Made by a program: the position numbers and the translations under genes | In this document: piece after piece, positions 24,368 through 33,854 of the stretch | Layout of the letters: each line of letters opens with the position of its first letter | Numbering within the stretch: the first letter of the stretch is position 1 | Assembly: GCA_031262785.1 (NCBI GenBank) | Contig: JAISHB010000123.1 | Coordinates: 1 to 35,111, forward strand | Source: Prevotellaceae bacterium | Lineage (GTDB): Bacteria > Bacteroidota > Bacteroidia > Bacteroidales > Bacteroidaceae | Direction of reading: 5' to 3' | Length of the DNA: 35,111 bases | The notes under the pieces: generated by a model | The model's input: the letters and a program-made list of their open reading frames with translations, nothing else | Told to the model about the DNA's origin: nothing | Databases searched by the model: none

Positions 24368-26194
24368 ATGTCTATGTTTAAACCATTTCTTCTGCTCACC
24401 GCCGCAGGGATGCTCTCGCTCCCGCTAACGGCGCAATGGAAACCCGCAGGCGACAAGATTCGCACCACGTGGGGCGAACAACTTCGGCCTGATGCCGTTC
24501 TGCCCGAATATCCGCGTCCGCTCGTCCAGCGTACCGATTGGCAAAACCTCAACGGGTTGTGGAACTATGCGATACAACCTGTCGGCAGCCCGATGCCTGC
24601 CGGGTTTGACGGCGGGAATCAGATTTTGGTTCCCTTTGCTGTGGAATCGTCGCTTTCGGGCGTAGGACAGCGGTTGGGCGCCGAAAACGAACTGTGGTAC
24701 CAGCGCCGCTTCACATTATCCGTCCCTGCGAAAAATAAGCGCATCTTGTTGCACTTCGGCGCGGTCGATTGGAAGACGGATGTGTGGGTAAACCAAATTA
24801 AGGTGGGCAGCCACACGGGGGGATATACGCCGTTCAGTTTCGACATCACCCAGGCGCTGACCAACGGAGAAAACACCCTGACCGTCAAGGTATGGGACCC
24901 CACCGACCAGGGAACGCAACCGCGCGGCAAGCAGGTGAGCCGGCCGGGCGGTATTTGGTATACGCCCGTGAGCGGCATCTGGCAGACGGTGTGGATTGAG
25001 CCGGTACCCATGCACTACATCGCTGCCGTCAAAACTACTCCGGATATCGATGCAAATCTGGTGCGGGTAGCCGTTCAAACGGCCGGACAAGGTCAAACCA
25101 CCGGGCGGCTGCGCGTTTGCCTCTTCGAGGGTGCCAAACAGGTGGCCGAGGCAAGCGCCCTGGGCGGAGTGGAGGTGGAAGTGCCGATGCCCTCCGATGC
25201 CAAGCTGTGGTCTCCCGACACTCCCTTCCTGTACCGGATGGAAATCAGTTTGATCGAAGGGGGCAAAACCCTCGACCGCGTCCGGAGCTATACGGCCATG
25301 CGCAAATATTCCATGCGCCCGGACGCCGACGGTATCCTCCGTCTGCAACTCAACAACCGCAACCTTTTCCAGTTTGGCCCGCTCGATCAGGGGTGGTGGC
25401 CCGACGGATTGTATACCGCACCTTCGGACGAAGCGTTGTGCTACGACATTCAGAAAGTAAAGGCCTTCGGCTTCAATATGATTCGCAAACACATCAAAGT
25501 GGAACCGGCACGCTGGTATGCACACTGTGACAGCATCGGGCTGATTGTATGGCAAGATATGCCAAGTGGCGATCGCAATCCCGAGTGGCAAAACCACCGT
25601 TACTTCGAGGGAACCGAACTAACCCGTTCGCCTCAGTCGGAGGCGACCTATCGCAAGGAGTGGCGCGAGATCATCGACGCGCTCTACTCTTATCCTTGCA
25701 TCGGCATGTGGGTACCGTTCAATGAGGCGTGGGGACAGTTCAAAACCGCCGAGATAGCGGCGTGGACCAAGCAATACGACCCCTCGCGCTTGGTCAATCC
25801 GGCCAGTGGGGGCAATTTCTACCCGTGCGGCGATATCCTGGATTTGCACAACTACCCCGAACCTAAAATGTATCTCTACGATGCCTCCCGCGCCAACGTA
25901 TTGGGCGAATATGGAGGCATTGGGTTGGTTTTGCCCGGACATTTGTGGGAAGAGGGACGCAACTGGGGCTACGTGCAGCGAAACAACCGCGACGAGGCCA
26001 CGGGGCAATATGCCGCCTACATTCGCCTGCTCGAACAGCTTGTCAAACGCGGATTTGCCGCGGCTGTCTACACACAACTCACCGACGTGGAAATTGAAAT
26101 CAACGGACTCCTTACTTACGACCGCAAAGTAATCAAGCTCGACGAAAACACCCTGCGCGAGCTTAACAGCCGGCTGTGCAATGGAGAAATTTGA
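24368..26194 (+). CDS. Glycoside hydrolase family 2 protein
   Basis: 608 aa. Signal peptide; sugar-binding domain (LNGLWNYAI...ELWYQRRFTL...LHFGAVDWKTDVWVNQIKVGSHTGGYTPFSFDIT); WVPFNEAWGQ (acid/base) and NVLGEYGGIG (nucleophile region). Confidence 0.88.
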   Translation: MSMFKPFLLLTAAGMLSLPLTAQWKPAGDKIRTTWGEQLRPDAVLPEYPRPLVQRTDWQNLNGLWNYAIQPVGSPMPAGFDGGNQILVPFAVESSLSGVGQRLGAENELWYQRRFTLSVPAKNKRILLHFGAVDWKTDVWVNQIKVGSHTGGYTPFSFDITQALTNGENTLTVKVWDPTDQGTQPRGKQVSRPGGIWYTPVSGIWQTVWIEPVPMHYIAAVKTTPDIDANLVRVAVQTAGQGQTTGRLRVCLFEGAKQVAEASALGGVEVEVPMPSDAKLWSPDTPFLYRMEISLIEGGKTLDRVRSYTAMRKYSMRPDADGILRLQLNNRNLFQFGPLDQGWWPDGLYTAPSDEALCYDIQKVKAFGFNMIRKHIKVEPARWYAHCDSIGLIVWQDMPSGDRNPEWQNHRYFEGTELTRSPQSEATYRKEWREIIDALYSYPCIGMWVPFNEAWGQFKTAEIAAWTKQYDPSRLVNPASGGNFYPCGDILDLHNYPEPKMYLYDASRANVLGEYGGIGLVLPGHLWEEGRNWGYVQRNNRDEATGQYAAYIRLLEQLVKRGFAAAVYTQLTDVEIEINGLLTYDRKVIKLDENTLRELNSRLCNGEI

Positions 26195-27113
26195 GGTACA
26201 CATCCTGGGCTGCGGCTCGGCATTGCCCACCACCCGACACTACGCCACCTCGCAAGTGGTCAATGTGCGCGACAAGCTTTATATGATTGATTGCGGCGAG
26301 GGAGCACAGCTACAGTTTCGACGCTCGCGGCTGAAGTTTTCACGCCTCAACCATGTCTTTATCTCGCACCTGCACGGCGATCATTGCTTTGGTCTCTTGG
26401 GATTGGTCTCCACACTCAGTCTGTTGGGGCGCACCGCCGAGTTGCACATCCATTCGCCACACGGGCTGCAAGAATCCATGCAACCGATGCTCGATTTCTA
26501 TTGCCGGCAGATGAGTTACCGCCTCTGCTTCCATCCGTTCGATGCCCGCCAGGGCGAAGAGGAGCTAATCTATGAAGATCGTTCGGTTACGGTGCATACC
26601 ATCCCGTTGCACCACCGCATTCCTTGCTGCGGCTTTCTCTTTGCCGAGAAACCGCGTCCCAACCACCTCATTCGTTCGATGACCGACTTCTATCAGGTTC
26701 CCCTCTACCTGCTCAGCCGCATCAAAAACGGCGAAGACTATGTAACTCCCGGGGGCGAAGTGATTCCCAACGCCCGACTGACCCAACCGGCCGCTCCACC
26801 CCGCCGCTATGCCTATTGCTCCGACACCGCTTATTTGCCCGAACTCTCTACCCGCCTGCAAGGGGTTGATTTGCTCTTCCACGAGGCCACTTTTGCCCTG
26901 GGCGACCTTCCACGCGCCCGTGAGACCTTCCACAGCACCGCAGGACAGGCTGCACAAGTGGCTCGCGATGCCCGGGCAGGCAAACTACTGATTGGACACT
27001 TCTCTGCCCGTTACGAAAACGAGCAAGTGTTGCTCGAAGAGGCTGTGGCACTCTTCCCCAACACCCAATTGGCAGCCGAAGGGCTGTGTGTAGAGGTTCT
27101 TAAGACTTTTTGA
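26181..27113 (+). CDS. rnz: Ribonuclease Z
   Basis: 310 aa: VFISHLHGDHCFGLLGLVSTLSLLGR, YCSDTAYLPE, LLFHEATF, STAGQAAQVARDARAGKLLIGHFSARY. Confidence 0.93.
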   Translation: MEKFEVHILGCGSALPTTRHYATSQVVNVRDKLYMIDCGEGAQLQFRRSRLKFSRLNHVFISHLHGDHCFGLLGLVSTLSLLGRTAELHIHSPHGLQESMQPMLDFYCRQMSYRLCFHPFDARQGEEELIYEDRSVTVHTIPLHHRIPCCGFLFAEKPRPNHLIRSMTDFYQVPLYLLSRIKNGEDYVTPGGEVIPNARLTQPAAPPRRYAYCSDTAYLPELSTRLQGVDLLFHEATFALGDLPRARETFHSTAGQAAQVARDARAGKLLIGHFSARYENEQVLLEEAVALFPNTQLAAEGLCVEVLKTF

Positions 27114-28134
27114 GGGCAACTTCGGCCTGCGAAAGAGAATTCTCCAGCGTATAGATGCACCCCTTCGCAAGTCGGAACGATTGGAAAAGGTTTCGCTGAC
27201 GCAGATTATAGAAGGTATTGATCCACACCTTTCCCTTGTCGAACACCACGTAGACGAACTGCTCCATGCACGATTTCCCGTTCCGATTCATCACACGCCC
27301 CACATAACAGTCGTAACCGGCATAAACAGGGGTCCATTGATGCTCTTCCTGCACTTTCTCTACCAGCTCCAAGATGGTTTGATGAGGCAACGTCACGTTT
27401 TTCCTCCTGAAAAAGAGGCTGCGATAGCGTAACACCCCCAAACACAAAGCAACCAGCAGCGGAACAACCACGAAAACAAGTGCGAAGAGGCTCCCCAAGT
27501 AAGGGGGAGCACCCCTTAAGCTCTCGAAGGTAGCATAACCTGCTATCAGAAAAGGAATCAACAGGAAAAGCAACGGCACACCGAAATAGGTGACGGCATC
27601 TTTCCACGAGAGGTTGATCCGTCGTTTTTCAATCACAAAATCGGCCAGTTCCTTCTTGCCTTCTTTGCGGAACTGGAGCGATCCGAACAGCCCGATGCCC
27701 ACACAGAATAGAAAAATCACATAAGCCCATAGCGTGTTGCTACTCGCTATTGTCAACTCGAAAGGTTGCACCGAGGCTGGAGAGGAAGTCACGTTGTCGG
27801 GGGTAATGAGGTATTTACCCGGATGGTCGGCACACATCGTGTACACGTAAACATGATGCTCTTCTCCATCAATGTTCTCCTTGTTGAAGGAGGTTTCCAA
27901 TAAGTCCAAGCCGGGCGCATGAAATTCCGGGACGTTCACATGTGAAGGGAGCACAGTGGTAATCGACAGCTTAAAATTCTGCCCCGACTTGGGGACAGGC
28001 GGATCAACTGAGAATAGATAGACTCTTTCCACATCCGAGTTCGGAAGCGCAGGGGTTGAAATGGGTTGCGCAAATGCCGATGATGAAAGCCCCGCACAAA
28101 GCAGAGCCGGCACAAAACAGCTTAAATGTTTCAT
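27100..28134 (-). CDS. Hypothetical membrane protein with periplasmic BatD-like N-terminal region
   Basis: Start at internal Met MKHLSCFVPALLCAGLSSSAFAQ (28134). Periplasmic beta-rich region VDPPVPKSGQNFKLSITTVLPSHVNVPEFHAPGLDLLE, then several TM helices. Confidence 0.55.
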   Translation of the reverse strand: MKHLSCFVPALLCAGLSSSAFAQPISTPALPNSDVERVYLFSVDPPVPKSGQNFKLSITTVLPSHVNVPEFHAPGLDLLETSFNKENIDGEEHHVYVYTMCADHPGKYLITPDNVTSSPASVQPFELTIASSNTLWAYVIFLFCVGIGLFGSLQFRKEGKKELADFVIEKRRINLSWKDAVTYFGVPLLFLLIPFLIAGYATFESLRGAPPYLGSLFALVFVVVPLLVALCLGVLRYRSLFFRRKNVTLPHQTILELVEKVQEEHQWTPVYAGYDCYVGRVMNRNGKSCMEQFVYVVFDKGKVWINTFYNLRQRNLFQSFRLAKGCIYTLENSLSQAEVALKKS

Positions 28135-28275
28135 AATTACTGAATTTAATGCGTTCGATATTTTGTTAGTGTTGCTTTTATTTCGCTTGCAAAAATAAGT
28201 ATTATCGGTAAACAGCACAAAAAAATATCTATAAAAGTAGGATGCATGATGCTTTAAATTACCCCACTACCTACA

Positions 28276-28303
28276 TTGATTGACTAAAAAAGCCGTACCT
28301 TTG
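28276..28303 (+). promoter_or_regulatory. Bacteroides-type promoter for the DEAD-box helicase
   Basis: TTG (28276-28278)-N17-TACCTTTG (28296-28303). Confidence 0.6.
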
Positions 28304-28333
28304 TACCCAAACATTATAAATAGAAGTTATTCA

Positions 28334-30160
28334 ATGAAGACATTTGAAGAGCTGGGTGTATCGAAAGAGATACGCCGAGCTATCGAGGAGATGGGATATG
28401 AGTCTCCCATGCCCGTACAAGAAGCAGTAATCCCGTATCTTTTAGGTGAAAACAACGACGTGGTAGCGTTGGCACAAACAGGAACCGGCAAAACAGCCGC
28501 ATTCGGCCTGCCGCTGATACAGAAAATCGACGTAAAGAAGAGAATCCCCCAATCCCTCATACTTTGTCCCACGCGCGAGCTATGCCTGCAGATTGCCGGC
28601 GACCTGAACGACTACTCCAAGTACTTGAACGACTTGCGGGTGTTGCCCGTGTATGGCGGCTCCTCCATCGAGAGTCAGATACGTGCACTCAAGCAGGGCG
28701 TACACGTCATTGTGGCTACGCCGGGGCGTCTGTTGGATTTGATGGAGCGCAAGACCGTATCGCTGGCCACCATCGAGAACGTGGTGATGGACGAGGCCGA
28801 CGAGATGCTCAACATGGGATTCTCGGAGAGTATCAACGCCATCTTGGCCGACGTGCCTCAAGAGCGTAATACCCTGCTCTTCTCGGCTACCATGAGTCAG
28901 GAGATTGCCCGTATCTCGAAGAACTACCTGCGTGATGCCAAGGAGATCACCATCGGACGCAAGAACGAGAGCACCGGCACTGTCAAGCACGTAGTCTTTA
29001 CGGTGCATGCCAAGGATAAATACGCCGCTCTTAAGCGCATCGTAGACTATTACCCCCAAATCTACGGTATCATCTTCTGCCGTACCCGTAAAGAGACCCA
29101 GGAGATTGCCGATAAGCTGATGCAAGACGGCTACAACGCCGACTCGCTGCACGGTGAACTCAGCCAGGCACAACGCGATGCCGTAATGCAGAAGTTCCGC
29201 ATCCGCAACCTGCAGATATTGGTAGCGACCGACGTAGCCGCCCGTGGGCTGGACGTAGACGACCTGACCCACGTCATCAACTATGGCTTGCCCGACGAGG
29301 CCGAAAGCTATACCCACCGCAGCGGACGCACCGGACGTGCCGGCAAGACAGGCACCTCGATTGCCATCATCAACCTGCGCGAAAAGGGCAAGATGCGCCA
29401 GATAGAGCAGATGATAGGCAAACAGTTCGCCCCCGGAGCTATGCCCTCGGCACAGCAAATCTGCGAGAAGCAACTGCTCAAGGTGATTGACGACTTGGAA
29501 AAGGTGAAAGTCAACGAAGCGGAGATTGCCGCCTTCATGCCCGACATCTGCCGCAAGCTCGACTGGCTCAATAAGGAAGACCTCATCAAACGTATGGTCT
29601 CGCACGAGTTCAATCGCTTTGCCGAGTACTACCGCGACCGGGAAGAGATAGAGCCGGTTACCGACAGAGGCCGCGAGCGCAACCTCCGCGAGTCGTTCAA
29701 AGGTAAACCCACAGACCCCTACCAACCCTCCAAAGGCTTTGTGCGTATGTTCATCAACCAAGGCAAGGTGGATAACTTCTACCCGAGGGAACTCATCGAG
29801 CTGCTCAACAAGCATACTTCGCGCCGCATCAACCTCGGGCGTATCGACCTGAAGAAAAGCTTCTCGTACTTCGAGGTAGAGGAACACGACGCCAAAATGG
29901 TGGCGAAGGCACTGGCCGGAGCACGCTTCAACGGACGCAAGGTGATGGTAGAGATTGCCGGAGGGGAGCATGACAAGCCGGCCGGCTATCCCAAGGCCGA
30001 CCACCCCAAACCCAACCGTGCGGAGCGCGGGTATAACAAGCCGCGCGGCAAACGTGACGACTGGAAGCAGTTCTTCCAAGAGGGTGGCCGCCAGCTACGT
30101 GGAGACGTGCCCGACTTCCAAGAAGAGGGATGGGCCAAACGCTCCAAGAAGAAGCACTAA
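28334..30160 (+). CDS. DEAD/DEAH-box RNA helicase with DbpA-like RNA-binding C-terminus
   Basis: AQTGTGKTAAF, PTRELCLQI, VMDEADEM, SAT, HRSGRTGRAG; C-terminal FVRMFINQGKVDNFYPRELIELLNKHTSRRINLGRIDLKKSFSYFEVEEHDA. Start at ATGAAGACATTTGAAG, since the track start at 28280 precedes the -7 box. Confidence 0.94.
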   Translation: MKTFEELGVSKEIRRAIEEMGYESPMPVQEAVIPYLLGENNDVVALAQTGTGKTAAFGLPLIQKIDVKKRIPQSLILCPTRELCLQIAGDLNDYSKYLNDLRVLPVYGGSSIESQIRALKQGVHVIVATPGRLLDLMERKTVSLATIENVVMDEADEMLNMGFSESINAILADVPQERNTLLFSATMSQEIARISKNYLRDAKEITIGRKNESTGTVKHVVFTVHAKDKYAALKRIVDYYPQIYGIIFCRTRKETQEIADKLMQDGYNADSLHGELSQAQRDAVMQKFRIRNLQILVATDVAARGLDVDDLTHVINYGLPDEAESYTHRSGRTGRAGKTGTSIAIINLREKGKMRQIEQMIGKQFAPGAMPSAQQICEKQLLKVIDDLEKVKVNEAEIAAFMPDICRKLDWLNKEDLIKRMVSHEFNRFAEYYRDREEIEPVTDRGRERNLRESFKGKPTDPYQPSKGFVRMFINQGKVDNFYPRELIELLNKHTSRRINLGRIDLKKSFSYFEVEEHDAKMVAKALAGARFNGRKVMVEIAGGEHDKPAGYPKADHPKPNRAERGYNKPRGKRDDWKQFFQEGGRQLRGDVPDFQEEGWAKRSKKKH

Positions 30161-30175
30161 AAGCCCCGTCTCCCG

Positions 30176-30688
30176 CTACAGTTCCAAGCTATCGGAGGGT
30201 ATCTCCACCCGCTCGGGAAGCAACCCACTAATCCAATCCACCACCGAACGAACCGGTGCGTAAAGCACCGACTCCCGCTTGGCCGAGGGCTTGATGAGCG
30301 TACTGTCCGAGTCGATGTACTCGAGCACGCAGATCAACAAGCTAAGCAGCAGCACATACTTGACCATCCCCAGCAGCGCCCCCAACAGGCGGTTGAGCCA
30401 CCCCAGACGGATGATTTCGATCATGCGGGTAAAGAGCGCGGCCACCACCCAGCAGAGCAGCGGCACGGCAATCCAGATGGCAATGAAGGAGAGCACCTGC
30501 GCCACCGTCATCGAGTCGGTGAGCGAGGGGCCAATCTTCCGGGCCAGCGGGGCATACAGGGCACGCGCCACCAGCAGACCCCCTACGAGTCCGAGCAGCG
30601 CGGCAAATTGTTTGATGAATCCCTTCACGTAGCCGAGCACACCGCCGGCCAAGATCACCAGAAGCAGGAAAATGTCAATTACACTCAT
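30176..30688 (-). CDS. CvpA family protein
   Basis: 170 aa: MSVIDIFLLLVILAGGVLGYVKGFIKQFAALLGLVGGLLVAR with 4 TM segments. Confidence 0.88.
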   Translation of the reverse strand: MSVIDIFLLLVILAGGVLGYVKGFIKQFAALLGLVGGLLVARALYAPLARKIGPSLTDSMTVAQVLSFIAIWIAVPLLCWVVAALFTRMIEIIRLGWLNRLLGALLGMVKYVLLLSLLICVLEYIDSDSTLIKPSAKRESVLYAPVRSVVDWISGLLPERVEIPSDSLEL

Positions 30689-30708
30689 CGCAATACTATT
30701 ATATAAGG

Positions 30709-31155
30709 TTAATCATCTAACGAACAGTTGACCCATCCGGAATCGAGCGTAGTGGGATACCGGCGGTAGAAGTTCAGCGCCGGATGGTTCCAAGCCAACG
30801 CCTGCCAGACCATGCCGTGCAGGCCGCGTTCCTTGGCCTCGCCCCTTAGCTGCTCGAACAGCGCCGCTCCGATGCCCTGTCCCCGCCACGCAGGTTCCAC
30901 ATAGAGGTCTTCCAGATAGAGGCGCGCCCCCTTCCACGTACTGAAGCGGAGGTAGTAGAGGGCAAAGCCCACCACCTGTCCGTCGGCTTCGGCCACAAAA
31001 GCCCACCAGAGGGGGTGCGGGTCAAAGCCTCCGGCCTCAAACTCCCCGAGGGTGAGGGTGACCTCCTCGGGGGCGCGCTCATACAGGGCTAAGGCTTTGA
31101 CCAGCTCAAACAGGCGGGGACAATCCCCGCGTATGGCTCTTCGAATCGTGCTCAT
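30709..31155 (-). CDS. GNAT family N-acetyltransferase
   Basis: VVGFALYYLRFSTWKGARLYLEDLYVEPAWRGQGIGAALFEQLRGEAKERG. Confidence 0.93.
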   Translation of the reverse strand: MSTIRRAIRGDCPRLFELVKALALYERAPEEVTLTLGEFEAGGFDPHPLWWAFVAEADGQVVGFALYYLRFSTWKGARLYLEDLYVEPAWRGQGIGAALFEQLRGEAKERGLHGMVWQALAWNHPALNFYRRYPTTLDSGWVNCSLDD

Positions 31156-31192
31156 TGTTACTTATTTTCTTATCTTATCATACCGTTTGGGG

Positions 31193-31200
31193 CAAAGGTA
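31193..31200 (-). promoter_or_regulatory. -7 box TACCTTTG (minus strand) for the GNAT gene
   Basis: CAAAGGTA on plus strand = TACCTTTG on minus. Confidence 0.5.
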
Positions 31201-31205
31201 TATCC

Positions 31206-31293
31206 TTTGCCTGCCACACCTATATCTTGTCCCCCCTACAGTCGTATACTTTGCCTGCCACACCTATATCTTGTACCCCCTACAGTCGTATAC
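31206..31293. repeat. Tandem duplication, 2 x 44 bp
   Basis: TTTGCCTGCCACACCTATATCTTGT[C/A]CCCCCTACAGTCGTATAC at 31206-31249 and 31250-31293; one mismatch. Confidence 0.95.
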
Positions 31294-31381
31294 TTTCCGC
31301 AGCCCCGTCGTAGCGCGGGATGCAGCGCCTCTTAAAAACGGGCGGGACGTCTATATAGCTTCGAGGCCGTATCTGCTATTT

Positions 31382-31792
31382 TTACCGCATCTCCAGCGCA
31401 CGGTTTTCGGCCGCCTCCATCTGCTCGCGCTCCCCCTCCTCCTTGTCGTGCAGGCCGCACAAGTGCAGGATGCCGTGGATGAGGACGCGGTGCAGCTCCT
31501 CGTCGTAGGGGGTTTGGAACAGGCGGGCATTGCTGCCGACGGTCTCCAAGCTGATGAAGAGGTCTGCCGAGAGTCTATTGCCTTGGGTGTAGTCGAAGGT
31601 GATGATGTCGGTATAGTAATCGTGTTGCAGGTATTGCCTGTTGACCTCGAGGATGCGCTCATCCGAGCAGAAGAGGTAGGCAATCTCGCCTATGCGCTTG
31701 CCGTAATCGGCGGCTACCCGCGTAATCCACGCAGTGGTGTGCGGCAGGTCTAGGACCGGCAGGTCAACCTCTTGGGCTTGATAGGTAATCAT
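31382..31792 (-). CDS. ybeY: rRNA maturation RNase YbeY
   Basis: 136 aa: YLQHDYYTDIITFDYTQGNRLSADLFIS and RVLIHGILHLCGLHDKEEGEREQM. Confidence 0.92.
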   Translation of the reverse strand: MITYQAQEVDLPVLDLPHTTAWITRVAADYGKRIGEIAYLFCSDERILEVNRQYLQHDYYTDIITFDYTQGNRLSADLFISLETVGSNARLFQTPYDEELHRVLIHGILHLCGLHDKEEGEREQMEAAENRALEMR

Positions 31793-31799
31793 ACCGCGG

Positions 31800-33032
31800 T
31801 TAGAAGAAGAAAAGATAGCTGATGATAATGGCAGCCACTACGCCGGCGGCATCGGCAATCAGTCCGCAGGTCACGGCGTTGCGCGTCTTGGTGATGCCCA
31901 CACTGCCGAAGTAGACGGCCAAGATATAGAAGGTGGTGTCGGAGGCACCGCGAGCCACGCAGCTCATCCTGCCCACGAACGAGTCGACGCCATATTGGTT
32001 CATGGTGTCGATCATCAATCCGTTGGCGCCACTGCCGCTGAGTGACTTCATCAAAGCTGTGGGCAGGGCACCCACAAAGCTGGTATCCAACCCGAAGCAG
32101 CCTACCAGCGCACCGATACCACCTACCAACAAGTCCATGGCGCCCGAGGTACGAAACACGGCAATGCCTACCAAGAAGGCCACCAAATAGGGAATGATGC
32201 GCACGGCCACGCCGAAACCCTCCTTGGCACCCTCCACAAAGGCGTCGTACACATTAATCTTCCGTGCCAGTCCCCAGACGATGAAGAGCAGGATGATGCT
32301 AAAGAGGATGATGTTGGCCACCAGCGTAGAGTAGGTACCTATCTGTGTACGTCCCAGTGCCACAAACAGGGTGATGAGGCCGGCAAAGAACAGACTGATG
32401 CCGGCCACCAGCAGCAAGATGGGCTTGTTCAGCAGGTTGATGCGCTGGGCAATGCTCACGGCAATCACCCCCGTAAGGGTGGAGATGCACGAGGTAATCA
32501 ACGTGGGAATGAAGATGTCGGTAGGTTGTACCGCCCCCAACTGGGCACGATACATCATGATGCTAATAGGGATGAGGATCAGCCCCGAGGTATTGAGCAC
32601 CAGAAACATCACCATCGGGTTGGTGGCGGTGTCTTTGTGGGGGTTCAGCTCTTGCAGCTCTTTCATCGCTTTCAATCCCATAGGGGTGGCGGCATTGTCT
32701 AATCCCAGCATGTTGGCCGACAGGTTCATGAAGATGCTTCCCATGGCCGGATGCCCCTTGGGTATCTCGGGAAACAGCCGGCAGAACACCGGACTGAGCC
32801 AACGCGACAAGGCACCTATCATGCCACTGCGTTCGCCAATCTTCATCAGGCCTAACCACAACGAGAGCAGGCCGGTAAGACCGAGAGATATTTCAAAAGC
32901 TGTTTTGGACGAGGAGAAGGTGGAGTTGACCAGTTCGGTGAATATTTCGGTATTGCCCGTAAAGAGAAGTTTGCCAAGGGCTACCACAAAGGCTATCACA
33001 AAAAAGGCTACCCAAATGTAATTCAAAACCAT
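31800..33032 (-). CDS. Nucleoside-recognition (SpmA/SpmB-like fusion) membrane protein
   Basis: 410 aa: NMLGLDNAATPMGLKAMKELQELN (SpmA-like) and SGSGANGLMIDTMNQYGVDSFVGRMSCVARGASDTTFYILAVYFGSVGI (SpmB-like). Confidence 0.9.
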   Translation of the reverse strand: MVLNYIWVAFFVIAFVVALGKLLFTGNTEIFTELVNSTFSSSKTAFEISLGLTGLLSLWLGLMKIGERSGMIGALSRWLSPVFCRLFPEIPKGHPAMGSIFMNLSANMLGLDNAATPMGLKAMKELQELNPHKDTATNPMVMFLVLNTSGLILIPISIMMYRAQLGAVQPTDIFIPTLITSCISTLTGVIAVSIAQRINLLNKPILLLVAGISLFFAGLITLFVALGRTQIGTYSTLVANIILFSIILLFIVWGLARKINVYDAFVEGAKEGFGVAVRIIPYLVAFLVGIAVFRTSGAMDLLVGGIGALVGCFGLDTSFVGALPTALMKSLSGSGANGLMIDTMNQYGVDSFVGRMSCVARGASDTTFYILAVYFGSVGITKTRNAVTCGLIADAAGVVAAIIISYLFFF

Positions 33033-33097
33033 AGAGCTGCATGTAAATTTGCTGGCAAAAGTACGTATATCTTTTCAGACCGAAAGGTAAAATGCGC

Positions 33098-33105
33098 TAT
33101 TTTTG
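33098..33105 (+). promoter_or_regulatory. -7 box TATTTTTG upstream of the AlkD-like gene
   Basis: Matches TAnnTTTG; flanked by TGCGC/GCGCA. Confidence 0.45.
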
Positions 33106-33146
33106 CGCACACAATAGCCATTTACGGCATAAATCTAACAGAATGT

Positions 33147-33848
33147 ATGATCACCGCACAAGGTATTAAAGAGCAGCTGGAGCAGTATGCCGATCCCGTC
33201 AAACGAGCCTTCCTGCCCCGCTTCTTCAAGACAGGCAAGGGACAATATGGTGAAGGCGACCGCTTCTTGGGCGTAGTGGTTCCCCACACCCGCACCGTGG
33301 CCAAACAATACAAAGAGGCGCCGCTGGCCGTTGTAGACCGGTTGCTGGCCGACCCCTACCACGAGTGCCGCCTCTGCGGGTTGCTCATCTTGGTGGAGCG
33401 TTATCGCAAAGCCTCGCCCCAAGAGCAGGAAACGCTGGTGGATTTCTATCTGGCACACACCTCCCGCATCAACAACTGGGACTTGGTAGACCTCTCGGCC
33501 TCCTATATCTTGGGTGCCTACCTGACGGATAAACCCCGCGACGTGCTGTACCGCTTGGTAAAGAGTGACCTGCTGTGGGAGCAACGCATCGCCATCGTCT
33601 CCACCCATGCCCTCATCCGGCAAGGTGATCCGTGGGACACCCTCGCACTGGCCGAGCAGCTGCTCACCACCCCGCACGACCTGCTGCAGAAAGCCACCGG
33701 CTGGATGCTGCGCGAGGTGGGCAAGCGTCAAAAGGAGCTACTGGTGCAGTTTCTCGACCGGCACCACCGCACCATGCCCCGCACCATGCTTCGCTATGCC
33801 ATTGAAAAGATGAATCAGGAGGAACGCCGCCACTACATGCAGCGGTAG
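33147..33848 (+). CDS. DNA alkylation repair protein (AlkD-like)
   Basis: 233 aa HEAT-like: FFKTGKGQYGEGDRFLGVVVPHTRTVAKQY...NNWDLVDLSASYILG...LLQKATGWMLREVGKR. Confidence 0.93.
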   Translation: MITAQGIKEQLEQYADPVKRAFLPRFFKTGKGQYGEGDRFLGVVVPHTRTVAKQYKEAPLAVVDRLLADPYHECRLCGLLILVERYRKASPQEQETLVDFYLAHTSRINNWDLVDLSASYILGAYLTDKPRDVLYRLVKSDLLWEQRIAIVSTHALIRQGDPWDTLALAEQLLTTPHDLLQKATGWMLREVGKRQKELLVQFLDRHHRTMPRTMLRYAIEKMNQEERRHYMQR

Positions 33849-33854
33849 CAGAGC

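Noticed and set aside
24716-25597. 293-aa minus-strand ORF
   Set aside because: Antisense shadow of the GH2 gene.
28280-28333. Upstream extension of the helicase ORF
   Set aside because: Contains the -7 box TACCTTTG, so transcription probably starts inside it.
28580-30079. 499-aa minus-strand ORF
   Set aside because: Antisense shadow of the DEAD-box helicase; the sense strand carries all helicase motifs.
31052-31753. 233-aa plus-strand ORF spanning the 44-bp repeats
   Set aside because: Overlaps GNAT and ybeY in antisense; its repeated peptide simply reflects the DNA duplication.
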